Shown: piece after piece, positions 1-7,524 of the stretch | Position numbering within the stretch: position 1 is the first letter of the stretch | Layout: each line of letters begins with the position of its first letter | Origin: Desulforhopalus sp. | GTDB taxonomy: Bacteria; Desulfobacterota; Desulfobulbia; Desulfobulbales; Desulfocapsaceae | Assembly (NCBI GenBank): GCA_024710585.1 | Contig: JANJUM010000105.1 | Location: forward strand, 1 to 39,414 | DNA length: 39,414 nt | Direction of reading: 5' to 3' | Made by a program: the position numbers and the translations under genes | Notes under the pieces: model-generated | Databases searched by the model: none | Seen by the model: only the letters and a program-made list of their open reading frames with translations | What the model was told of the DNA's origin: nothing

Positions 1-60
1 TTCGTAGGTGCCGCCAAGCACCTTGCCTTCCCTGCTCTCGGCAACAAGCAATATTTTCAT
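1..60 (-). CDS. etfA: Electron transfer flavoprotein alpha subunit, N-terminus only (truncated by window edge)
   Basis: Reverse complement reads MKILLVAESREGKVLGGTYE, typical EtfA N-terminus, directly after etfB. Confidence 0.75.
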   Translation of the reverse strand, partial: MKILLVAESREGKVLGGTYE

Positions 61-72
61 CCTATCCACCTC

Positions 73-846
73 CTAGGCGAGAACCGCGGTTTTTTCTTTG
101 AGTATCTTGATCAGGCGATCGGCCATCTCGCCGAGGTCGCCTTCGAGCACCTGCCCGCCCCCCTTCTTCTCGGGGAAGTACATGCGGGCCGTGTCCTGGC
201 GCTTGTCGACTTTGAGCAACTCGGCCACCGGGGTGGAGAGCAACTCTTTCTTCTTGGCCTTCATGATGTTTGGCAGAGTCGGGTAGCGCGGGGTATTCAT
301 ACCCAGCTGGCAGGTGATCAGCACCGGCGTCTTGACGGTGACACAGGCCTTGACGCCGCCCTCCAGCTCACGCTTGGCGGACACCGTCGTGCCGTCGAAG
401 GCGAAGCTGACCACGGTGGAGACGCTGGCCACACCGAGCATCTCGGCGACGAGGACGCCCACCTGGCCGCTGCCGCGATCCTGCGACTGCATGCCGGTGA
501 AAATGAGGTCGAAATTCTTGCCCCTGGCGAACTCGGCGATGATGCCGGCGATCTCGAAAGGCTCCTTGGCCCAGACCTCGTCGTCGGCGATATGGGCGCC
601 GCGGTCGCAGCCCATGGCCAGGGCCTTCTTCATGGTCTCCTTAACCTGCTCCGGGCCGATGCACAGCACGGTGAGGTCGGCGTCCTTGAACTGTTCCTTG
701 ACCTGCACCGCCTGCTCGACGGCGTATTCGTCGTATTCGTTCATGCGCCAGGCGAGATCGGTCCTGGCGTACCACAGCCCGGCGGCGTCGAGCTTGAATT
801 TCGATTCCATATCAGGAACCTGCTTGATACAGACGAGTATCTTCAT
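73..846 (-). CDS. etfB: Electron transfer flavoprotein beta subunit
   Basis: ORF 73..876; start taken at MKILVCIKQVPDMESKFKLD; EtfB family pattern throughout. Confidence 0.93.
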   Translation of the reverse strand: MKILVCIKQVPDMESKFKLDAAGLWYARTDLAWRMNEYDEYAVEQAVQVKEQFKDADLTVLCIGPEQVKETMKKALAMGCDRGAHIADDEVWAKEPFEIAGIIAEFARGKNFDLIFTGMQSQDRGSGQVGVLVAEMLGVASVSTVVSFAFDGTTVSAKRELEGGVKACVTVKTPVLITCQLGMNTPRYPTLPNIMKAKKKELLSTPVAELLKVDKRQDTARMYFPEKKGGGQVLEGDLGEMADRLIKILKEKTAVLA

Positions 847-883
847 ATCTTTCCTCCCGTGTCTAGTGGTGGTCAATGACTGG

Positions 884-2869
884 TCACTGGCGGATGCGCT
901 CCGCCAGAATCTCGGCGATATCTTTCGGTTTCAGCTGCTCCTCGACCCCGGCACCCTTGACGCCGTCCTCGAACATGGTCAGGCAGAAGGGACAGTTGGA
1001 GACGAGCGTCGGGGCGCCGGTGGCGACGGCCATCTGCACCCGCTTGACATTGATGCGCTCGCCGAGCTTCTCCTCGGCGAGGATGCGGCCACCGCCGGCG
1101 CTGCAGCAGAAGGCCTCTGCCCGGTTCTTGTCCATCTCCACCAGCTTGCCGCCGGCAGCGGCGAGGAGCTGGCGGGGCGCCTCGTAGATGTCGTTATGAC
1201 GGCCGAGGTAGCAGGAGTCGTGGTAGGTGCAGGCCAGGTCGGCGGCATCCAGCTTGAGCCGGCCGGAATCGAGCAGCTCCTTGAGGAAGACGGTGTAGGT
1301 GACCACCTCGACCTCGAAGCCGAGATCGCGGTAGTCCTTGGCCAGCGTGTTGTAGCAGTGGGGACAGGTGGTGACGACCTTCTTCACCTCATAGCCCTTG
1401 ATGGTCTCGATGTTTTCGTTGGCGAGGCTCTGGTAGAGGTACTCGTTGCCCATCTTGCGCATCGGCTCGCCGCAGCACTTCTCCTCCTTGCCGAGGATGC
1501 CGACCTTGACTCCCGCCGCCTGGCAGAGATGCACGAAGCTCTTGGCCACGGCGATATTGCGTTTGTCGAAGGAGCCGTAGCAGCCGACGAAGTAGAGCAC
1601 GTCCACCTCTGCGTCTTCGGCGAGGCTCTTAATGCCGAGCTCTCCCGCCCAGTCGCCACGCTCGGCATAACCGATCCCCAGGGGATTGCCGTTGACTTCG
1701 GTAGCCTCCATGGCGGTCATCACCTCGTCGCCGGGGAACTCGCCCTCCATGAGTACCATGGAACGGCGCAACTCGATGATCTTGCCGACATGCTCGATGC
1801 CGGCCGGGCAGATCTCCTGGCAGGCGCGGCAGGTGGTGCAGGACCACAGCACGTCCTTGCTTATGGTGTCGATGAGGTTGGCCTCGGGGTTGGTGAAGGC
1901 GACCTCGCCGATCTGGTTGACGAGCTTCATCGGCGACAGCGGCTTGCCGGTGTTATAGGCCGGGCAGCGGTCCTGGCAGCGCTTGCACAGGGTGCAGGCA
2001 TCGGCATCGAAGATGTCTTTCCAGGTGAGTTCCTTGATGCTGGTGGCGCCGAAGCTCTCGCTGTCCTCGTTTTCCAGGTCGAGGCTGACCAGCTTGCCCT
2101 TGGGGCCAAGGTCGGAGAAGAAGTAGTTGCTGCTGGTCGAGAGGATATGGCGGAACTTGGTCAGCGGGATGAGGATGAAAAAGCCCATGACGAGAAGGAG
2201 GTGGAACCACCAGGTGAGCTTGTGCACCAGGCGCAGCCCGCTCTCGCCGATGCCGGAGAGGAGGTTGGCCACCGCCAGGCCCACCGGCGACCACGGGGCG
2301 AGTTCAGTGCCCAACTCGGTGACCGCCATCCGTGCCCCCTCGATGACGAAGCCGGTGAGGAGGATGGTAAAGAGCAGGCCGTGCATGATGGCGTCGTCGC
2401 GCTTCGTCTCTAGCCCCTCGGGGGGAAAGAAGTAGCGCCGCAGCAGCAGCCCGAGGAGCATGACAATGCAGACCAGGCCGGCAATGTCGAGGGTCACCGA
2501 GAAGAGCTTGTAGAAGGTGCCGGTGAGGAACTTGACGTCAAAGAGCAGGTCGGTGAAATCGGCCTGGATGACGATCAGAGTGGTGCCGATGAAGAGAAGG
2601 AGGAAGCCCCAGAAAAAAAAGCCATGCAACAGGCCCGGCCAGGGCACGCGGGTGACCTTCTTCTGCAGGACGACGTTCTGCAGGGCCAGCTGCAGCCGCC
2701 TTTGCCACTGGTCGAAACGGTTGAGCGGCAGGCCCTGGCGGTAGATGGCAACCCTGGCCAGAGCCCCCTTGACGAGGAGGCCGATGGCGATGATCGCCAA
2801 GAGATACATAGGCACCAAGGTCAAGGCGCCGTGACCGACGTTCCAATAGATTTCCCGGGTAAATTCCAT
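884..2869 (-). CDS. Membrane FeS oxidoreductase (NarI-like membrane domain + 4Fe-4S + two CCG domains), EtfAB:quinone oxidoreductase type
   Basis: ORF 884..3025; start taken at MEFTREIYWNVGHGAL with GGAG upstream; N-terminal TM helices, CTLCKRCQDRCP and CTTCRACQEICP clusters, CCG-type motifs; adjacent to etfBA. Confidence 0.85.
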   Translation of the reverse strand: MEFTREIYWNVGHGALTLVPMYLLAIIAIGLLVKGALARVAIYRQGLPLNRFDQWQRRLQLALQNVVLQKKVTRVPWPGLLHGFFFWGFLLLFIGTTLIVIQADFTDLLFDVKFLTGTFYKLFSVTLDIAGLVCIVMLLGLLLRRYFFPPEGLETKRDDAIMHGLLFTILLTGFVIEGARMAVTELGTELAPWSPVGLAVANLLSGIGESGLRLVHKLTWWFHLLLVMGFFILIPLTKFRHILSTSSNYFFSDLGPKGKLVSLDLENEDSESFGATSIKELTWKDIFDADACTLCKRCQDRCPAYNTGKPLSPMKLVNQIGEVAFTNPEANLIDTISKDVLWSCTTCRACQEICPAGIEHVGKIIELRRSMVLMEGEFPGDEVMTAMEATEVNGNPLGIGYAERGDWAGELGIKSLAEDAEVDVLYFVGCYGSFDKRNIAVAKSFVHLCQAAGVKVGILGKEEKCCGEPMRKMGNEYLYQSLANENIETIKGYEVKKVVTTCPHCYNTLAKDYRDLGFEVEVVTYTVFLKELLDSGRLKLDAADLACTYHDSCYLGRHNDIYEAPRQLLAAAGGKLVEMDKNRAEAFCCSAGGGRILAEEKLGERINVKRVQMAVATGAPTLVSNCPFCLTMFEDGVKGAGVEEQLKPKDIAEILAERIRQ

Positions 2870-3031
2870 GGCCTTCTCCACTCGCTGAAACTTCTTCGCA
2901 GCTTGCTGCCGCCTTTGGCCTGCGGCCTGTCCACGGTCACCGGCGGCAGCCGTTCCTTGCGCGCCCCGCAGCGCAGCCGAGCGGCTCGCCACAGGGCGCC
3001 ACGGGCTGCGTCGCGGAGTTTTCATCCTCCT

Positions 3032-3060
3032 TTTATAAAATTTGTTTACGTAAAGGTCAA
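3032..3060 (-). promoter_or_regulatory. Sigma70-type promoter for the FeS oxidoreductase-etfBA operon
   Basis: Minus strand TTGACC-17 nt-TATAAA. Confidence 0.65.
3045..3060. promoter_or_regulatory. Putative MerR operator site A: TTTACGTAAAGGTCAA
   Basis: Imperfect palindrome; same motif at 3172, 19697 and 19744. Confidence 0.6.
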
Positions 3061-3130
3061 GACATTTTCACGGCCCTTTTTCACCCCTGTCAATAGCAAA
3101 CAATACAGGCCGATAATCTCGTTTTTTCAT

Positions 3131-3159
3131 TTGACAGGGCACGGATCAACGTGATACCT
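3131..3159 (+). promoter_or_regulatory. Putative merR promoter
   Basis: TTGACA-17 nt-ATACCT upstream of merR. Confidence 0.4.
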
Positions 3160-3171
3160 TCGTACCAAAGC

Positions 3172-3187
3172 ATTACGTAAAGGTAAA
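3172..3187. promoter_or_regulatory. Putative MerR operator site B: ATTACGTAAAGGTAAA
   Basis: Imperfect palindrome just downstream of putative merR -10. Confidence 0.6.
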
Positions 3188-3240
3188 CAGACCACCCGGC
3201 ACGAATGCAGCCCCGCATATCACCGCCAAGGAAGAGCAGC

Positions 3241-3645
3241 ATGAGCAAGACTGAGTTGAAGCCGGTGCAGATCGGCGAACTGGCCAAGGCCCTCGACATC
3301 ACCACCAGGACTATACGGTATTATGAGGAGATAGGACTGATGGGCAAGACCGAGCGCCTCGGTGGTGGCACGCGCACCTACAGCAAGGAAGAGGTGCTGC
3401 GCCTCAGATTCATCCTCAAGCTCAAGACCCTGGGCATTTCCCTCAAGGAGATGAAGGAACTCTCCGACATCTTCGACATCCACGAGAACGACTTCACCAA
3501 GATCACTCCCAAGCTCATCGAGATTCTCGACAGCCATATCGCCAAGGTCGACGAGAAGATGGCCAACCTCTCCTCACTGCGCAAGGACATCGTCGACTAC
3601 CGCGTCCGCATGACCGAATTCCTCACCCACCACGACCGGGAGTAA
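3241..3645 (+). CDS. MerR family transcriptional regulator (no cysteines, so not a classical thiolate metal sensor)
   Basis: MSKTELKPVQIGELAKALDITTRTIRYYEEIGLM: MerR wHTH; coiled-coil C-terminus. Confidence 0.9.
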   Translation: MSKTELKPVQIGELAKALDITTRTIRYYEEIGLMGKTERLGGGTRTYSKEEVLRLRFILKLKTLGISLKEMKELSDIFDIHENDFTKITPKLIEILDSHIAKVDEKMANLSSLRKDIVDYRVRMTEFLTHHDRE

Positions 3646-3650
3646 AGCCC

Positions 3651-4520
3651 TCACCCGCCCTTTTTCTTTTCGTACGTCACCAGCAGCCGCCCGAGGAGGG
3701 AGGCTCCGAGAATGACTGCCATGCCGGCCAGCACCTGCGGGGCCACTTTTTCGCCATGAATGATGGCGACGAGGAGCACTGCCAAGGGTGGCGTCAAGTA
3801 ACTGAGAAAGCCGATAACCACCACGTTGCCGCCAACCATCGCCCTGTTCCACAAAAAAAACGACAGCCCGAGGGGTACGCAACCGAGGTACAGGGCGGAG
3901 AGCAGGGCGCTCGGCGACGGCAGCGGGTGGGGCATGGTGGCGACGAAGAGCAGGCTGGAGAGGAGCGCCGCGTAGAGGGTGAAGGCGGTCATCGGCTCCT
4001 CGGCGAGCCGCAGGCGCGACAGGGCCACGGAAAAACTCGACCAGACAAGCCCGCACAGCAAGGCCAGCAGATAACCCTGGAGATGTCCCATGGCGAAGGT
4101 AAGCTCCTTGCCGGCGCCAATGACCAGGCCGGCCCCGAAGAGGCCAACCAGGGCGGTGGCGACGATAGAGAGCCGCAGCTTCCTGAAGAGCAGCCACGAG
4201 GAGAAGACGACGATCCAGAACGACCAGGTGGTGGCGAGGATCGCCCCTTCCGCCAGCGGGGCGCGGTCGAGGGCGAGGTAATAGACATAGTGATAGATGA
4301 AAATGCCCCACACCCCGAGGAGCGAAACCTTGAGGCCGGGAAAGCGGATGACGCGGCGGCCGGTCAAGAGCAGATCCTGGAGGTAGAGAAAGCCGGCGGC
4401 GGCGGTGAAGCTGTAGAACATCAGCTCCTCGGTGGACAGCTCCTTGAGGCCGGAGCCGGTGGCCGCCGGGAGGCTGGCCCAGCAGAGGATGGCTCCCAGG
4501 GCATAGAGATAGTGTTTCAT
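3651..4520 (-). CDS. EamA/DMT superfamily transporter
   Basis: About ten hydrophobic helices, EamA-like repeats (LCWASLPAATGSGLKEL). Confidence 0.85.
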   Translation of the reverse strand: MKHYLYALGAILCWASLPAATGSGLKELSTEELMFYSFTAAAGFLYLQDLLLTGRRVIRFPGLKVSLLGVWGIFIYHYVYYLALDRAPLAEGAILATTWSFWIVVFSSWLLFRKLRLSIVATALVGLFGAGLVIGAGKELTFAMGHLQGYLLALLCGLVWSSFSVALSRLRLAEEPMTAFTLYAALLSSLLFVATMPHPLPSPSALLSALYLGCVPLGLSFFLWNRAMVGGNVVVIGFLSYLTPPLAVLLVAIIHGEKVAPQVLAGMAVILGASLLGRLLVTYEKKKGG

Positions 4521-4547
4521 GGCTGGCGTGGGCGAGGAAGAGTTGCG

Positions 4548-5000
4548 CTACACGGTGACGGCGACCTTGACCACCACCTTGTGCAGGATGTCGTGGGAGA
4601 TGAGGGGCAGATGGCCATCCTCGGGGAAGAAGACGGCGAACATCCCCGGCCCCACCGTCACCCAGGAGAGCGGCGGGTCGCCGAAAAAGGCGATATCGCC
4701 CTCGACATCGTAGGGGATGGCGGTCTGACTGCACAGGGGCAGCGGACGCCAGCCCATGTCATCGTTGCCCGCAAGCACCAGCTGGATATCGATATAGCGG
4801 CGATGCGCCTCGAGCTGCGCCTCGTCACGACGGCGACCCCTCTCCCGCGAGACGATGGCGAAGACGCGCTCGCCGTCGATGGGGTAGCGGCCGTCGGCCA
4901 GTTGGGAGAGGCCTGGTTTGGCGAGAAAGGCGAAGGCGGCGGGAAATCCGCCATGAAGGGCATGGTACCGGCCGGCATTGACGAGAAGGTCGCAGATCAT
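4548..5000 (-). CDS. YhcH/YjgK/YiaL (DUF386) family protein
   Basis: EAHRRYIDIQLVLAGNDDMGW, FFPEDGHLPLI.....VVVKVAV pattern. Confidence 0.85.
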   Translation of the reverse strand: MICDLLVNAGRYHALHGGFPAAFAFLAKPGLSQLADGRYPIDGERVFAIVSRERGRRRDEAQLEAHRRYIDIQLVLAGNDDMGWRPLPLCSQTAIPYDVEGDIAFFGDPPLSWVTVGPGMFAVFFPEDGHLPLISHDILHKVVVKVAVTV

Positions 5001-5143
5001 GGCTCACCTTGAGGAGACAAAACGGTCGCGCGGCAACCGCAGGAGAGCTGAGGTTTACCAGCGGCGGAGCCTTTTCTCAAAGCATTTTTTCGCCCATTAA
5101 CAGAGTGGGCGGCACCAAGACCTCGCCTCCTCGTTTGCGGCCA

Positions 5144-5587
5144 TCAGGTGAACATGTTGATGCGGCACTCCGCCGCCTCTTTGAGAAACTCCTCGGCGGT
5201 CATCACCGTCACCCCGTCGAGCAACTCTTCCTTCTTGATCTTCATCATCTCCATGGTCATGTGGCAGGCGACGAACTTGACGCCCTCGAGCATGCACAGC
5301 TCGATCATCGTCGGAATGTCGGGGATATTGGCCTGCTCGACCTGCTTGCGCATCATCGATGAGGCCATTTGCGGCATGCCGGGAATGGCGCCAAGGGGGC
5401 CCGGCGGATAGAACTTGAGCTTCTCCGCCCCGCCGTTCTTGATCACCTCGAGCCCGAAAAAGGTGAAAAAGACCGTGGCCTCGTGGCCAAGGCGCACGCT
5501 GTTCAGGGCAAGGACCAGGGAAGGATAGGCCCCGTCCAGGGTGCCGCGGGAACATATGAACTGATACCTGTTTTTCTCTCCGGCCAT
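5144..5587 (-). CDS. DsrE/DsrF/DrsH-like family protein
   Basis: MAGEKNRYQFICSRGTLDGAYPSLVLALNSVRLGHEATVFFTFFGLEVIKN; SD AAGGAGG upstream. Confidence 0.85.
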   Translation of the reverse strand: MAGEKNRYQFICSRGTLDGAYPSLVLALNSVRLGHEATVFFTFFGLEVIKNGGAEKLKFYPPGPLGAIPGMPQMASSMMRKQVEQANIPDIPTMIELCMLEGVKFVACHMTMEMMKIKKEELLDGVTVMTAEEFLKEAAECRINMFT

Positions 5588-5602
5588 AACAACCTCCTTA
5601 TT

Positions 5603-5617
5603 GTTCACAGTATGTAC
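5603..5617. promoter_or_regulatory. Putative MarR operator GTTCACAGTATGTAC
   Basis: 13/15 identical to the minus-strand sequence of the site at 6111-6125; upstream of the dsrE-like gene. Confidence 0.5.
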
Positions 5618-5639
5618 TTTTTTAAGAAAAAAACACCCC

Positions 5640-6116
5640 TCACACAAACAACTCCCGCACCGCCTCCATCGCCCGACGTAGCTGCGACAGGGTGTTGAGC
5701 AGCTGGGCGCGCTGCTCTGGGGGAAACTCCTCGACGACCTTGAGATGCAGCAGCCGCCGCAGTTCGAGGATCTGCGCCACCAACCGCTCGCCGTCGGCGG
5801 TGAGCTTGAGCAGCTTGACGCGCGAGTCCTCGGGATCATCGCTTTTCTCAAGGAGGTTCTTGCGCAGCAGGCCATCGACCAGGGTCGTCACCCGGCTCTT
5901 GGCGACGTTCATGCGTCCCGCCAGCCCCTTGGCAGTGAGATAGCGCTCGCCGTGGAAGTGCAGCAGACAGCGCATCTCCGCCTCGGGGAGTCCGAAACGC
6001 TCGCTCTGGTAGTGCATCCGCTCCTGGCAGCACTGGAAGAGTCCTTCGACCAGTTCCTGCAGGTCCGCGCTGTGGCGCTCAATGGCGACCTTATTGCGGC
6101 TGTCATTTTTGTTCAT
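5640..6116 (-). CDS. MarR family transcriptional regulator (start uncertain: ATG 6116 or TTG 6152)
   Basis: LTAKGLAGRMNVAKSRVTTLVDGLLRKNLLEKSDDPEDSRVKLLKLTADGERLV: MarR wHTH. Confidence 0.88.
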   Translation of the reverse strand: MNKNDSRNKVAIERHSADLQELVEGLFQCCQERMHYQSERFGLPEAEMRCLLHFHGERYLTAKGLAGRMNVAKSRVTTLVDGLLRKNLLEKSDDPEDSRVKLLKLTADGERLVAQILELRRLLHLKVVEEFPPEQRAQLLNTLSQLRRAMEAVRELFV

Positions 6117-6125
6117 ACCGTGAAC
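6111..6125. promoter_or_regulatory. Putative MarR operator GTTCATACCGTGAAC
   Basis: GTTCA-N5-TGAAC palindrome overlapping the marR start. Confidence 0.5.
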
Positions 6126-6202
6126 TGTAATCGCGAGACCGGGACCCGTCAAGGCATATTCCTCCTCGCCCGCCTTCTTTTCTCTCTCCTGATATCTTCC
6201 AG

Positions 6203-6245
6203 AAAAAAAACGGGCGCCTCGGACCGTCGCGAAGTCCGAGGCGCC
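6203..6245 (-). terminator. Rho-independent terminator after the 4Fe-4S protein gene
   Basis: 12-bp perfect stem GGCGCCTCGGAC/GTCCGAGGCGCC, followed on the minus strand by CG and 8 U. Confidence 0.88.
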
Positions 6246-6330
6246 ACGCCAAGGTTGGGGATACAGCCCTGCCCCCACCCTATTTCTTACCCCCGTCGCG
6301 GCCGCAGCGCCGCCCCGGGGATTCGTCCTC

Positions 6331-7506
6331 CTAGCCCAGGCCGACGAAGCGGCGCAGCCTCTTGCCTATCTCATGGCCGACGAAGGGCAGCAGGCGCCCT
6401 TTCTCGCGCAGGATCTGCCTGAACAGGGCCTGTTTGTCGGCCGGCGGCAGGGGAGTGCCGGGGACCGCCGCCAGGGAGAGCGATCCGCTGGGGCAGGCAT
6501 CGATACAGGCGCCGCAACCAAGGCAGTGCCCGGCCAGCACTTCGACGCGCCGCCCCGGCCCAGCCTCCCCGACGAGCTGCAGGGCGTCGACGTTGCAGGC
6601 CTTGACGCACAGGCCACAGCCCTTGCAGGTCTCCGCCGCCACGCGCAGGGTGAAGCCGGTCCGCGCCACCCCCTGGGGAAAGCCCTGGCGCACGCCGCCG
6701 AGGAGCTCGCAGCAGCAGGAGCAGCAGTTGCAGATGAACGACGGCTTGTTGCGGATATTGTCGGTGATATGGGTCAGGCGCAGCGCCCGCGCCCGGTCGA
6801 GCACCTCCAAAAGCTCCTCGCGGCTGCGTTCTTCGGCGAAGCCGCGGCGCACCATGAACCGCGCCGCCGAGCCCAACGAGATACAGATGCCTTCGACCGG
6901 CGCGCCCTTGTCGCAGCGCTGTTGCAGGTGTTCCTTCTTATGGCGGCAGTAACACATGCCCACCGCCCCGTAGCTGGCGGCGCGGACAATCTCCCGCGCC
7001 CGCTCGTAGGTCTCAGCCCGCGAGTCGACCGGGATGTGCTCCTCGTAGACCAGGGAGCGGGTCAACGGGGTCTTGGCGCCGAAGAACTCGTGCCCCATGT
7101 TCTTGTCGGGGTCGCCATAGAGGTAGTCGTGCATGAGCTGCGCCAGTTCCTCCACCGGCAGGTCCTGGCGGCGCTTCATGAAGCTCAGCTCGAAAAAGCC
7201 GATCAGCCCGGGAAGAAGCAGGTAATAGGTCTTGCCACCGTAGGTGGAGTCGAAGACCAGGCCTTTGTCGGCCATGGTCTCGAGCCGCGCCCGAAGCCGC
7301 TCCCGCTCCCAGCCAGTGGCGCGGACCAACTCGGTGAGGGTCGCCTCGGTGAGCGGAAAGCGCGAGGCGATATAGGCCTCCTCTTCTGAGAAGAGGATGG
7401 CAAGGATGCGGCGCAGCGTGTCGCTGTCGGGCAGCCCGATGGGGTACTTGTTGAGACGGTCGATGAGCGGGACGATATCCTCCCTGCCCTCTGCATGATG
7501 CCCCAT
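6331..7506 (-). CDS. Winged-helix-like + 4Fe-4S dicluster ferredoxin domain protein
   Basis: CKGCGLCVKAC and CLGCGACIDACPSG clusters, CNCCSCCC and CYCRHKKEH....C motifs. Confidence 0.85.
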   Translation of the reverse strand: MGHHAEGREDIVPLIDRLNKYPIGLPDSDTLRRILAILFSEEEAYIASRFPLTEATLTELVRATGWERERLRARLETMADKGLVFDSTYGGKTYYLLLPGLIGFFELSFMKRRQDLPVEELAQLMHDYLYGDPDKNMGHEFFGAKTPLTRSLVYEEHIPVDSRAETYERAREIVRAASYGAVGMCYCRHKKEHLQQRCDKGAPVEGICISLGSAARFMVRRGFAEERSREELLEVLDRARALRLTHITDNIRNKPSFICNCCSCCCELLGGVRQGFPQGVARTGFTLRVAAETCKGCGLCVKACNVDALQLVGEAGPGRRVEVLAGHCLGCGACIDACPSGSLSLAAVPGTPLPPADKQALFRQILREKGRLLPFVGHEIGKRLRRFVGLG

Positions 7507-7524
7507 CCTTTTCCTCCTCTTCGC

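Noticed and set aside
314-2413. 699-aa + strand ORF
   Set aside because: Antisense to etfB and the FeS oxidoreductase; no domain
5091-5111. CGCCCA...TGGGCG hairpin next to T6 as a terminator
   Set aside because: The T run precedes the hairpin on the + strand and is A on the minus strand, so orientation is wrong for the dsrE-like transcript
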